Made by a program: the position numbers and the translations under genes
NCBI RefSeq assembly: GCF_020400585.1
Contig: NZ_JAINVF010000013.1
Location: forward strand, 1-64,000
Direction: 5' to 3'
Source: Streptomyces sp. NK08204
Lineage (GTDB): Bacteria > Actinomycetota > Actinomycetes > Streptomycetales > Streptomycetaceae
DNA length: 64,000 bases
The notes under the pieces: model-generated
What the model was told of the DNA's origin: nothing
Seen by the model: only the letters and a program-made list of their open reading frames with translations
Databases searched by the model: none
In this document: one piece after another, positions 39,703 to 48,218 of the stretch
Layout: each line of letters opens with the position of its first letter
Numbering within the stretch: the first letter of the stretch is position 1

Positions 39703-40422
39703 CTACCTGGGCGTCAGCACGCAGAACTCGTTGCCGTCGGGATCGGCCATGGCCACCCGGCCGGCCTCGTCCTGGCCGGTGTCGTTCCGGGTCGCCCCGA
39801 GGGAGAGCAGTCGTGCGACCTCTGCCGTCGGGTCAGCGTGGGCAGGTGCAGCGAGCTCGAAATGCAGCCGGTTCCTGCCCTTCTTCGGCGCCACCGGCGG
39901 ACCGCCCCACGTGATCTTCGGACCGCCGTGCGGCGAGCGGATCGCGGTTTCCTGGTCCTGGTCCCAGACCAACGGCCACCCCAGCGCTTCGCTCCAGAAG
40001 TACCCGACCTCCTGCGAACCGTCGCAGGCCAGCGCTCCGAGGAAGCCGCAGTCGGCAAGGAATGTGTTGCCCGGTTCGATGACGCAGAACTCGTTTCCCT
40101 CAGGGTCGGCGAGTACCACGTGCCCGTCCTCCGGGCGTTGGCCGACGTCGATGTGCCGTCCGCCGAGCGCCAGCGCCCTGGCCACCGTCTGCTGCTGGTC
40201 CTCCAGGGATGTACTCGTCAGGTCGAAGTGCATCTGGTTCTGTCCGGCCTTCCGCTCCTGGCTCCGGGTGACACGGATGCGGAACCCGGTGTCATCGCTG
40301 GGCAACAGCGCGACGCCGTCGTGGGCGTCGGCCAGTTCCCAACCCAGAACCCCGGACCAGAACTGCGCCAGACGCAGAGGCCGGCTCGCGCCGAAGCAGA
40401 CCGCGAACAGGTGAGAAGTCAT
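39703..40422 (-). CDS. VOC superfamily (glyoxalase/bleomycin-resistance type) two-domain protein
   Basis: 239 residues, two tandem VOC domains (about 1-115 and 120-239). Each ends with the family pattern V-x-x-A-D-P-x-G-N-E-F-C-V (VVLADPEGNEFCVIEP and VAMADPDGNEFCVLTP). ATG 40422 (MTSHLFAVCFG) is preferred over an upstream ATG because it begins the first beta strand. Such proteins bind metal or small hydrophobic drugs; substrate unknown. It follows the dapA-family gene on the same strand after 163 bases, probably not in one operon. Confidence 0.85.
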   Translation of the reverse strand: MTSHLFAVCFGASRPLRLAQFWSGVLGWELADAHDGVALLPSDDTGFRIRVTRSQERKAGQNQMHFDLTSTSLEDQQQTVARALALGGRHIDVGQRPEDGHVVLADPEGNEFCVIEPGNTFLADCGFLGALACDGSQEVGYFWSEALGWPLVWDQDQETAIRSPHGGPKITWGGPPVAPKKGRNRLHFELAAPAHADPTAEVARLLSLGATRNDTGQDEAGRVAMADPDGNEFCVLTPR

Positions 40423-40585
40423 GTCCCGTGCATCTCCGATCCACTGACCGGCCGCTGTCGGCAAGGCACCGTCGGCCCCGTGACCGGAAGCTTAAGGGGA
40501 GGGCGGGGGCACCCGCAGTCGGGTTTCCGTACAGCCGGGCTGGAACTGCAGAGCCAAGGAATCTTTTCGTGCCGCCGCGAGGGCG

Positions 40586-41488
40586 TCAGGTCCGCACGCA
40601 CTCCTCGTACGCCGCCATCAGCCTGTCGGCCGCCTCCTGGCCGGCGGGCAGCAGGGGTGCGCGCACCGGGCCCGCGGGCAGGTGGAGGCGGGACAGGACG
40701 GCCTTGGCGGTGACCGTGCCGGGCAGGCCCGCGCCCATCATCGCCTCGATCAACGGCGTGGCCCGCAGCTGGAGTCCGGCCGCGCGGGCGGTGTCGCCCG
40801 CGTCGAAGGCGTCGAGGACGGCGGCGACGCGATCCGGCACGGCGTTCGCGACCGTGCTGACACAGCCGGCCGCCCCGACCGCGTAGAGGGCGAGGATGTG
40901 CTCGTCGCAGCCCGCGTAGTACGCCAGATCCGTGCGCGCGAGCACCTTCTGGGTGCCGAGGAAATCGTAGGAACAGTCCTTGACCGCCACGATCCGCGGG
41001 TGCGCGGCGAGGCGGATCATCGTCTCCGGCTCGATCCGGGTGCCGGTGCGGCCCGGGATGTCATAGAGCATCACCGGCAGCTCGCTCGCGTCCGCGACCT
41101 GGAGGAAATGGGCCTCGACCGCCTCCTGCGGCGGCCTGCTGTAGTACGGCGTCACCACCAGCACGCCGTCGGCGCCCGCCTTCGCGGCGGCGAGGGCCAG
41201 CTCCACGGTGTGCCCGGTGTCGGACGTGCCCACGCCCGCGACCAGTGAGGCGCGGTCGCCGATCGCATCCCGCACGGCCGCGATCAGCTCCGCCTTCTCC
41301 GTGTCCGTCGTGGTGGGCGACTCGCCCGTGGTGCCGTTCAGGACCAGACCGTCGCAGCCCCGCGTCACCAGGTGCTCGGCCAGCCGCCGGGCGCCGGCCA
41401 GGTCGAGTGCGCCCGACTCGGTGAACGGCGTGATCATCGCGCAGAGCGTGCGGCCGAAGGGGCGGGAGGGCTTGCGTGTCGTCGTCAT
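40586..41488 (-). CDS. dapA: 4-hydroxy-tetrahydrodipicolinate synthase family protein (DapA)
   Basis: Class I aldolase, 300 residues. Motifs: NGTTGESPTTT near residue 52, YYSRPP near 115, the catalytic Tyr in LYDIPGRTG near 140 and the Schiff-base Lys in RIVAVKDCS near 169. All DHDPS catalytic residues (Thr, Tyr, Tyr, Lys, Arg) appear present, so true DapA activity is likely. Streptomyces usually have more than one dapA-like gene, and this one is not next to dapB, so a role in another aldol reaction is possible. dapD is 4.7 kb away beyond the accessory zone. Confidence 0.88.
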   Translation of the reverse strand: MTTTRKPSRPFGRTLCAMITPFTESGALDLAGARRLAEHLVTRGCDGLVLNGTTGESPTTTDTEKAELIAAVRDAIGDRASLVAGVGTSDTGHTVELALAAAKAGADGVLVVTPYYSRPPQEAVEAHFLQVADASELPVMLYDIPGRTGTRIEPETMIRLAAHPRIVAVKDCSYDFLGTQKVLARTDLAYYAGCDEHILALYAVGAAGCVSTVANAVPDRVAAVLDAFDAGDTARAAGLQLRATPLIEAMMGAGLPGTVTAKAVLSRLHLPAGPVRAPLLPAGQEAADRLMAAYEECVRT

Positions 41489-41665
41489 GGGGGTAGTCTC
41501 GACACCTCGACGGTGAAGCTCTACTTAATTCTTCTAAGAGATATCGATAAGAGTTTCTGAGATGTACCGGGCGTGGCCGGAGGGCCTATGTCCAACTCGG
41601 GCCCTCATGGGTCACTATGGCCCAAGAGTCACCGACGTCAGGTCATGGGAGTCATGGGAGGCACC
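41489..41665. promoter_or_regulatory. AT-rich divergent promoter region, dapA / unknown operon
   Basis: Bases 41520-41560 form an unusually AT-rich island (TACTTAATTCTTCTAAGAG, then ATATCGATAAGAG). It contains CTTA..TAAG and CTCT..AGAG symmetries. Promoters for both divergent transcripts should lie here; an operator is possible but not defined. Confidence 0.4.
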
Positions 41666-41806
41666 ATGAAGCTCGGCAAGGCACTGGCCACCGGAATCGC
41701 GGAGGAGAAGCCGCTCGTCCACGAGGACGAGGTGGAACTCCCCGAAGACACCGTCCGCACCGAACCGGCCGAGCCGGCCCGCGAAGAGGTTCCGGCCGCC
41801 CGATGA
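41666..41806 (+). CDS. Small acidic protein of 46 residues, first gene of an unknown operon
   Basis: MKLGKALATGIAEEKP is followed by a highly acidic, Pro/Glu-rich tail (HEDEVELPEDTVRTEPAEP). ATG at 41666 follows GGGAGG at a good distance, and its TGA overlaps the ATG of the next gene (ATGA), which supports real translation. No membrane segment. Function unknown. Confidence 0.65.
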   Translation: MKLGKALATGIAEEKPLVHEDEVELPEDTVRTEPAEPAREEVPAAR

Positions 41807-42495
41807 GACTGCGGCTCCCGGCGGAACGCCCGACGGAGCCGCCGACCGGCTACAAGATCGCCCACCCGGTGCTGTCCCAGGACGGCGTCCGGGCCGGGTT
41901 CACCGGTGTGTCGCTCGGCGGCGCGCTGCCGTACGCCGTCCTCGACGACGCCTCGTGCGTCTACGGCCGCAGGCACCGCCCGCCCGCGCGTCTGTGCGAC
42001 TGCGGCTTCCACTGCGTGCATGACCGGGCGGCGGCCGAGGCCCTGCTCTGCACCGCCGAGAACCGGGCGGCGGTCCTGCTCGACGTCTGCGTGCTCGGCG
42101 CCTACATCCGCTTCGAGCGCGGCTTCCGCTACGCCCGCCAGCGGGTGCGCACGGCGACGGTCGGCCCCTGCGCCTGCGGCGCCACCGCCGTCGCGCTCGC
42201 CGACGCGGGCTGGGGCAGGCCCGGCTGGCGGGCCCTGGCCCCCGTCTGCGCAGGCTGCGGGCGCGGGCGTACGTCCGTCTCGCTCGCCGGGTTCGCCCGG
42301 CTGGCCGGAGAGGGGCTGCGGGTGGTGGCGCGGGCCGGCACCGAGGCCGGTGTGCAGCCGCCGCCGTCCGCCGCTCCGGTGCCGGACGTGCCCGAACTCG
42401 TCGCCGAGGCGGCCCTGCTGCAGGCCAGGCTCGACTGGTTCCAGACCCAGCTCGCCCGGCTCGGCGACCGCGGCACCGGAGGCGGACCGTCGTGA
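41803..42495 (+). CDS. Cys-rich protein with zinc-ribbon-like motifs, function unknown
   Basis: 230 residues. Cys are clustered as C65-x-C67-x3-C71 (LCDCGFHCVHD) and C123-x-C125 (GPCACGA) with C149-x2-C152 (CAGCGRGR), the second group having treble-clef or zinc-ribbon spacing. His70 and His73 are near the first cluster. The C-terminus (about 195-220) is a helix ELVAEAALLQARLDWFQTQL, probably a short coiled coil. No signal peptide. Starts at ATGA overlap and ends at GTGA overlap, so it is the middle gene of a tightly coupled trio. Metal binding is inferred; role unknown. Confidence 0.75.
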   Translation: MRLRLPAERPTEPPTGYKIAHPVLSQDGVRAGFTGVSLGGALPYAVLDDASCVYGRRHRPPARLCDCGFHCVHDRAAAEALLCTAENRAAVLLDVCVLGAYIRFERGFRYARQRVRTATVGPCACGATAVALADAGWGRPGWRALAPVCAGCGRGRTSVSLAGFARLAGEGLRVVARAGTEAGVQPPPSAAPVPDVPELVAEAALLQARLDWFQTQLARLGDRGTGGGPS

Positions 42496-42704
42496 GGGAC
42501 CACGGCAGACCGCCCCGGCGCACCGGGCACCCCGGGAGCCGGCTCGGCCACACGCTGGTCCGGCTCGCGGGGCGGGCGGACCTGACGGGACGGGCACGCA
42601 CCCGCGCCGCCGACCTGCTGGACAAGACCGGGGCCATGGCGGTGCAGGTCCGCATGAGCGCGGCCGCGGCGGTGCACGGTGTGCTGCACCGCCGCCACCA
42701 CTGA
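42492..42704 (+). CDS. Small basic protein of 70 residues, third gene of an unknown operon
   Basis: GTG start at 42492 overlaps the TGA of the preceding gene. The product is Arg/His-rich (RPPRRTGHPGSRLGHTLVRL) with a helix ADLLDKTGAMAVQVRMSAAA and a His-rich end (HRRHH). It is very basic, in contrast to the acidic first protein of the operon, so the two might pair; this is speculation. The nuclease gene on the other strand ends 17 bases away. Confidence 0.55.
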   Translation: MRDHGRPPRRTGHPGSRLGHTLVRLAGRADLTGRARTRAADLLDKTGAMAVQVRMSAAAAVHGVLHRRHH

Positions 42705-42721
42705 CCCCGGTCGGCTCGGCC

Positions 42722-44548
42722 CTACGGGCGGAAGCGCAGCACCTGCGGGTCGTGGTCGCTGATCTGGTCGTTGAACTCCGAGTTGATGTGCACGCTGTCG
42801 TACTCGAAGTCGCAGCCGCGCCGGATCGCCGGGCTGATCAGGATCTGGTCCAGGACCTGCTGGTTGCCCTGGTAGTCGTAGGTGTAACGCTCGCTCCTGG
42901 GCAGCGACTTGATCGCCGACCACAGCTCGCCGTCGCCCTCCAGGATCTGGGCGGTCTCGGAGAACTCGAAGTCGTTCATGTCGCCGAGCGCGATGACGTT
43001 CGCGTTCTTCTGGACGGTCAGGATGTCCTTGACGAACGCGTTCACCTCGGTCGCCTGGGCGTGGCGCTGGATCTCCGAGCTGCGCACCGGCGGCTGGTAC
43101 TGGGAGGTCAACCCCTGGTCCCCGCCCTTGGAGTTGAGGTGGTTGGCGATGACGAACACGGTCTTGCCGTGGAAGACGAACTCGCCGGCCAGCGGCTTGC
43201 GGCTGTCCTTCCAGGCCGCGTTCGCCGGGTCGATGCGGCCCGGGGAGGCCGTCAGTTCCGCCTTGCCGTCGACCTTGGTGACCCCGACCGCGGTGGTGGA
43301 GTCGCCGCCCGCGCGGTCCACGAAGGACACCCGCTCCGGGTTGAAGAGGAACACCTGCCGGATGTTGCCGCCGGGCTGGCCGCCGTCCTGGTCGTTGACC
43401 GGGTTGATGGAGCGCCAGTCGTACGTCGGGCCGCCCGCCGCGACGATCGCGTCGATCAGCTTGTTCACGGTGCGGTCCGCGTCGACCGTGCCGTCGTCCG
43501 TGGCGCCGTTGTTGTCCTGGATCTCCTCCAGGGACACGATGTCCGGCGACTGCAGGTTGTTCACGATCGCGGCGGCGTGCTGGTCGAACGTGCCGTCCGA
43601 CGGGTCGAGGTTCTCCACGTTGTACGTCGCCACCGCCAGCTCGCGGCCCGACTGCTTGCGGGTCGTCTCCCGCTCCAGGCCGCCGCTCTGCAGTGTGCCC
43701 AGCTTGCCGGCCACCAGGGTGTAGCCGCCGAACTGGTTGAAGTCCAGCGGGCCGGTGGTGGCGCCCTCCAGGGTGTCGCCTACGTTCGCCTTCGGGAAGT
43801 CGGCGGTCGAGCCAAGGGACTCGATCTGGAGGCGGCCGGTGTTCTGGGACTCGTAGGAGCCGTAGACCGTGCCGCCCCGGACGTTGCGGTGCTCCCACGG
43901 CTTCACCGTGACCCACAGCTCGCTGTACGGGTTGGTCGCGGTGACCACGCGGGCGTCCTCGACCTGGACGTTCATGCCCTCCAGGGACTCGTAGTAGTCC
44001 AGGGCGTACGCCGACGGGTCCAGGGTCAGGCCGTTGATGGAGCCGCCGGCCGCGGTGTCGCCCCCGGGGGCGTACTCGTCCGGCACCGCGTCCTCGTCGA
44101 TCACGACCGGAGCCGGGACCTCGTTGCCGGTGGAGACGGTGGTGACGGCCGGCTTGGTGATCTCGGTGACCGACTGGTTGCCGGACGAGGTGCCGCCCGG
44201 GACGTACTCGGAGACCGTGCCGGCCACCTTCACCGAGTCGCCGACCGCGACCTTCGGGGCGGAGCCGGTGAAGACGAACACCCCTTCACTGGTCGCCGGG
44301 TTGTCGTCCGGCGTCGGATCCTGGAGCCAGAAGCCCTTGGACGAGCCGTAGGCGCGGGTGGCCGTGACGATGCCGGGCACGTCCGTGACCTTCTGGCCCG
44401 CCAGCGGCGATATGCGTGTCGTGCCCTGGATGTCGTGGATGCGCACCGAGTCGGCGTGCGCGGGCGAGGTGAGGACGACGGTCGACGCGGCGGAACAGAC
44501 GGCGGCGACAGTGAGCGCGGCGAGGCGCGCGGAAGACCTGCTCGGCAA
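42722..44548 (-). CDS. Secreted endonuclease/exonuclease/phosphatase-family nuclease (ExeM/NucH-like)
   Basis: 608-residue exported nuclease. The start is TTG at 44548 with GGAGGG five bases upstream, giving the signal peptide SRSSARLAALTVAAVCSAAS ending TSPAHA. An OB-like domain follows (VRIHDIQGTTRISPLAGQKV onwards, about 35-250), then the EEP catalytic domain from about residue 300: ATYNVENLDPSDG, IVSLEEIQDN, VIALGDMNDF and ISDHDPQVLRF. These are the metal-binding and His residues of the DNase I fold. The family degrades extracellular DNA for phosphate or nutrient supply. PhoX is encoded 1.9 kb away, which fits phosphate scavenging. Confidence 0.9.
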   Translation of the reverse strand: MPSRSSARLAALTVAAVCSAASTVVLTSPAHADSVRIHDIQGTTRISPLAGQKVTDVPGIVTATRAYGSSKGFWLQDPTPDDNPATSEGVFVFTGSAPKVAVGDSVKVAGTVSEYVPGGTSSGNQSVTEITKPAVTTVSTGNEVPAPVVIDEDAVPDEYAPGGDTAAGGSINGLTLDPSAYALDYYESLEGMNVQVEDARVVTATNPYSELWVTVKPWEHRNVRGGTVYGSYESQNTGRLQIESLGSTADFPKANVGDTLEGATTGPLDFNQFGGYTLVAGKLGTLQSGGLERETTRKQSGRELAVATYNVENLDPSDGTFDQHAAAIVNNLQSPDIVSLEEIQDNNGATDDGTVDADRTVNKLIDAIVAAGGPTYDWRSINPVNDQDGGQPGGNIRQVFLFNPERVSFVDRAGGDSTTAVGVTKVDGKAELTASPGRIDPANAAWKDSRKPLAGEFVFHGKTVFVIANHLNSKGGDQGLTSQYQPPVRSSEIQRHAQATEVNAFVKDILTVQKNANVIALGDMNDFEFSETAQILEGDGELWSAIKSLPRSERYTYDYQGNQQVLDQILISPAIRRGCDFEYDSVHINSEFNDQISDHDPQVLRFRP

Positions 44549-44814
44549 GGGATCCCTCCGGGGACGTGAGTGAGCGCCGGGACGAGGATGGAACGGAAGA
44601 GCGTGCGGGACTCGTAGCCCTCTGTGACACGCGTAGAGCAGAGTGAACAGTTGTCCCCCGACTTCTACGCGCGTCAATCTCCTGCCTGTCCCCGGGAGTT
44701 GTCAAGGTTTCGGCCATGGACGGAGTCCGGCGAGGAGATGAACCGGGTGGCATCGGTGGAAATCCGTCTAGGCTGAGCGGCTGAGCCCGTTCACGGTCCG
44801 AGGAGAACCAGCCG

Positions 44815-46242
44815 ATGTCAGACAGCTCCCCCCTGCCGCCCGTACGGCTGCACCCCGAAGCGGAGCTGGCGCGTGCCGCGCTGTCCACGCCCGTTCTCTC
44901 CCGGGCCGCCCGACTCGCCCGCTGGACAGGCCCCGAGACCCGCGTGGACGCGGGCGGCGTACTGGTCGAGGAGCAGCTTCCGGCCGCCGCCGAGGTGCTC
45001 GGACTGAGCGGTGACGACGCCGTGGCCCGGGCCGGCGAGGCATGGCGGGTCGCCGTGGACGCCGGCCTGGTCGACATCGTCGACGAGGAGGCCGGGACCG
45101 TGACGGCCGGGGCGGGCCTCGCGCTGCTCACCAGCGGCTCACCGCACGACGTGCTCGGCATCTGGCTCGCCGCCCTGGAGACGCTCATCGCGGACGCGGC
45201 CGTGCCCGATCTCGACGGTCTCGTCGACGCCTTGGACCAGGGAGGAGAGGTCGATTTCGCGTCACTCGACTGGGACCCGCAGGCCGAGGCGGACTTCCTC
45301 GACGGCGTCCTCGGCAACCTCTATCTGCTGACGGTCAGTGAGGACGGCTCCGGAGAACGGCCGGTGCCGCTGCCTGCCCTCGCCGCCTCGATGATCGTCC
45401 CCAGCGACATGGGAGCCCCCAGCAACGACGTCCTGGAGCAGGTCTCCGACGCGATGATGCGCCTGGACGACCAGTTCCGGATGCTGGAGCCGGCCGGGCT
45501 CGTGGAGTACCAGCCGCTGGACGAGGCGCTGATGGCCGACGCCGACGAGGAGCCCGCCGCGCCCGTCGACGACACCGACGTCGCCCGCTACGGCATGGTC
45601 CGGCTGACCCCGCTCGGCGCGTACGGGCTGCGGGCACGGCTGCTGGAGGCCGGGTTCGCAGCGCCGGTGGTGGGCGAACTCGCCGACAAGGGAGCGGACG
45701 CGCTGTTCGACGGCATGGCGAACTTCGGACAGTCGGCCGCGCGTGCCGAGACGGAGCGGTGGCTGGAGCAGCGCGAACCGCTCGCCGCGGCACGGGAGTT
45801 GCTGGCGGCGGCCCGGGGCACGGACGAGGGGGCGCCGCTGCGCAGGCTGCGCTGCCAGCAGGCGCTGTCCCTGGTCGGCGCGGAGGCCGAGCCTGCCCTC
45901 CGTGAGGTGCTGGACGATCCCGAGCTGGGTGGACTGGCCCGGGTGTGGCTGAGTGAGCGGGACGCCGCCGGGGTGCCGGCACCCTCGGAGGCGATGGTGT
46001 TCTGGCTGACCGTCGACACGGTCGCCGCGCAGCTGGCCGCCGAGGGGAACTCCGAGGAACTGCGGGCGCTGGTGGAGGGGCTGGCCTCGCAGCACAGCGG
46101 GTTCTTCGCCGCCGCCTGGCGGGTCGACCACCCGGCCACCGCGGATGTGCTGGAGGCGATGGGACGTCTGCACCCGGACAAGAAGGTGGCGAAGGAGGCC
46201 CGGAAGGCGGCGTTCAAGGCCCGCTCGCAGCAAGCGGGCTGA
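44815..46242 (+). CDS. Large conserved protein of unknown function with helical-repeat C-terminus
   Basis: 475 residues, soluble and strongly acidic. The first half has winged-helix-like parts (VEEQLPAAAEVLGLSGDDAV, then AGEAWRVAVDAGLVDI, and RYGMVRLTPLGAYGLRARLL near 263-280). The last 170 residues look like HEAT-type helical repeats (LLAAARGTDEGAPLRRLRCQ, EPALREVLDDPELGGLARVW, DVLEAMGRLHPDKKVAKEAR). ATG 44815 follows GGTCCGAGGAGAACC. I recall similar proteins across Streptomyces but no assigned role. No partner gene is close: the PhoX gene 215 bases downstream has its own PHO box. Confidence 0.75.
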   Translation: MSDSSPLPPVRLHPEAELARAALSTPVLSRAARLARWTGPETRVDAGGVLVEEQLPAAAEVLGLSGDDAVARAGEAWRVAVDAGLVDIVDEEAGTVTAGAGLALLTSGSPHDVLGIWLAALETLIADAAVPDLDGLVDALDQGGEVDFASLDWDPQAEADFLDGVLGNLYLLTVSEDGSGERPVPLPALAASMIVPSDMGAPSNDVLEQVSDAMMRLDDQFRMLEPAGLVEYQPLDEALMADADEEPAAPVDDTDVARYGMVRLTPLGAYGLRARLLEAGFAAPVVGELADKGADALFDGMANFGQSAARAETERWLEQREPLAAARELLAAARGTDEGAPLRRLRCQQALSLVGAEAEPALREVLDDPELGGLARVWLSERDAAGVPAPSEAMVFWLTVDTVAAQLAAEGNSEELRALVEGLASQHSGFFAAAWRVDHPATADVLEAMGRLHPDKKVAKEARKAAFKARSQQAG

Positions 46243-46363
46243 GGGTCGGCGGGGCGCGCGTGAGGGGGCGGGTCGCACACGGGCCGAGCGGCGGAGCGGC
46301 TTGCGCCGTGTAGAGGGCGGGTCGTACGGATTCATGGAACCGGGGACCCCCGCGTAGGCAGGT

Positions 46364-46385
46364 GTTCAGCTCCCGTTCAAAGGCG
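46364..46385 (+). promoter_or_regulatory. PHO box upstream of the PhoX gene
   Basis: Two adjacent 11-base direct-repeat units, GTTCAGCTCCC (46364-46374) and GTTCAAAGGCG (46375-46385), fit the Streptomyces PhoP-binding unit (consensus near GTTCACCCGGC). The first five bases, the most conserved part, are identical in both. The site is 73 bases upstream of the phosphatase start, a normal place for activation. Confidence 0.75.
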
Positions 46386-46457
46386 GGCGGGAACGTGCGT
46401 GGTGCACCGATGACCGCCACGACCCTCCACGGCACACACACCGTCACAGGAGACAGC

Positions 46458-47897
46458 ATGCCGCTCACCCGCAGGGACTTCGCCAGGAAATCCGCGATCA
46501 CCGGAGCCGGAGTCGCGCTGGTGGGCAGCGTCGGTGCCCTCGCCACGGCGCCGGGCGCCCTGGCGTCCACCGACATCCGGGCCGGGGAGGAGGAGTCGGA
46601 GTACGAGCAGCACGGCGTCGGGTACGGCCCGCTGGTCCCCGACCCCGACGGCATCCTCGCCCTGCCCGCCGGCTTCAGGTACCGGATCCTCACCTACAGC
46701 GGCCGCACCACTCTGGAGTCCGGCGAGTTCACCCCCTCCCACCACGACGGCACCTCCGCCTTCGAGGGCCCCCGCGGCGCCGTCCTCCTCGTCAACAACC
46801 ACGAACTGAAGGGCCCGCGCACCACCTGGGAGTACCCGGTGCCGCTCACCGAGGGCCTGGTCTACGACCCCGCCGCCGCCGGTGGCTGCACGGTGGTCGA
46901 GGTGCGCCGCGACCACGTCGCCGAGTGGGTCGGCGTCGCCGGCACCTCCACCAACTGCGCGGGTGGCCACACCCCGTGGGGCACCTGGCTGACCTGCGAG
47001 GAGACCGAGGACAAGGCCGGCCGGAACGGCATGACCAAGGACCACGGCTACGTCTTCGAGGTCGACCCCGCCGACCGCCGGGCCAACCGCGACCCCAAGC
47101 CCGTCAAGGCGCTCGGCCGCTACGCCCACGAGGCCGTCGTGGTCGATCCCAGGCGCGGCCACCTCTACCTCACCGAGGACGCGGCGGGCCCCAACGGCCT
47201 GCTCTACCGCTGGACCCCGCCGGAGGGCTTCCGTCACGGCCGGGGCCGGCTGCGCACCCTCGCCGACGACGCCGGTGTCCTCCAGGCCTTCCGCTGTTTC
47301 GACTCCGGCGGCAACTATGTCGACGACCTGTCCCGGGCCACGAAGACGGGCACGGTGTTCGGGGTCGACTGGGTGGATGTCCCCGACCGTGACGCCGGGA
47401 CGGTCTCGGTCCGCAAGCAGTTCGCCGACGGCGAGGTCACCCGTGCCCGCAAGCTGGAGGGCATGTGGTGGGGCGACGGCGGCGCCTACATCGTCTCCTC
47501 CTACGCCCGCGCCGAGAGCCCCGTCCAGCACGACGGCCAGGTGTGGTTCTACGACCCGGCCCACCGCACCCTGACCCTCAAGGTCCTGCTCGGCGTGAAC
47601 CCGGCTCCGGCCGCCGACGGTGCCTTCGACGGCCCCGACAACATCACCGTCTCCCCGTACGGCGGCCTGGTCATCGCCGAGGACGGCGAGGGGGTCCAGC
47701 ACCTGTTCGGCGCCACCGACAGCGGCCGTACCTACCCCATCGCCCGGAACGAACTCAACGTGGGAACCGAAGAGGCGCCCGAGTACAGCGAGTTCACCGG
47801 CGTCACCTTCTCCCCCGACGGCTCGACCCTGTTCGCCGGCATCCAGGAGCCCGGCATCCTGCTCGCCATCACCGGCCCGTGGAAGCGGCAGAGGTGA
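46458..47897 (+). CDS. phoX: Tat-secreted PhoX-type phosphatase (DUF839)
   Basis: 479 residues. The N-terminus has a clear twin-arginine signal (LTRRDFARKSAITGAGVALV, cleavage near ALAS). The mature protein is a PhoX beta-propeller family member: LLVNNHELKGPRTTWEYP, STNCAGGHTPWGTWLTCEET, ALGRYAHEAVVVDP and GVDWVDVP are all recognisable PhoX segments; the Cys-containing and Glu-rich ones bind Fe/Ca in characterised enzymes. PhoX releases phosphate from esters outside the cell. ATG 46458 follows ACAGGAGACAGC. A PHO box lies 73 bases upstream, so phosphate starvation control by PhoR-PhoP is expected. Confidence 0.9.
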   Translation: MPLTRRDFARKSAITGAGVALVGSVGALATAPGALASTDIRAGEEESEYEQHGVGYGPLVPDPDGILALPAGFRYRILTYSGRTTLESGEFTPSHHDGTSAFEGPRGAVLLVNNHELKGPRTTWEYPVPLTEGLVYDPAAAGGCTVVEVRRDHVAEWVGVAGTSTNCAGGHTPWGTWLTCEETEDKAGRNGMTKDHGYVFEVDPADRRANRDPKPVKALGRYAHEAVVVDPRRGHLYLTEDAAGPNGLLYRWTPPEGFRHGRGRLRTLADDAGVLQAFRCFDSGGNYVDDLSRATKTGTVFGVDWVDVPDRDAGTVSVRKQFADGEVTRARKLEGMWWGDGGAYIVSSYARAESPVQHDGQVWFYDPAHRTLTLKVLLGVNPAPAADGAFDGPDNITVSPYGGLVIAEDGEGVQHLFGATDSGRTYPIARNELNVGTEEAPEYSEFTGVTFSPDGSTLFAGIQEPGILLAITGPWKRQR

Positions 47898-48218
47898 CAC
47901 CGGTTCCGGCGTCCTGACCCATGCGTTCGCTCGTGCCTTCAGGGGCCGGAGCGCCGACACGGGGTTGTGCCGGTCTCGGCCTGTGCGCACCAGGGTGGCA
48001 CGACCCCCCGGATCCCGCCCCACGTCCCGGTCGGCACCTGGAACCTGGAGGGCTACCGGGTGGGCCACGGACCGCCGGGCAGGGCACCCGGCACGCCTTC
48101 GGCGGCCTGCCGGACTCCGCTTTCCGGAGGGTCGAGCCCGCTGGAGAGCACGTGGGACGCCGGCTGGCCGTGGGGGCGTGACCCGCGCCCGTCCCGGCGG
48201 CCGGCCGGCGCTTGCCGC
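47898..48218. other. 321 bases between convergent PhoX and MFS genes: nothing recognised
   Basis: No frame on either strand reads like a protein, and no strong terminator hairpin was found. Short GC-rich symmetries only. Confidence 0.45.

Noticed and set aside
44571..44814. PHO box for the secreted nuclease
   Set aside because: One GTTCACTCTGC unit occurs on the minus strand, but no adjacent second unit, so it does not meet the PHO-box form.
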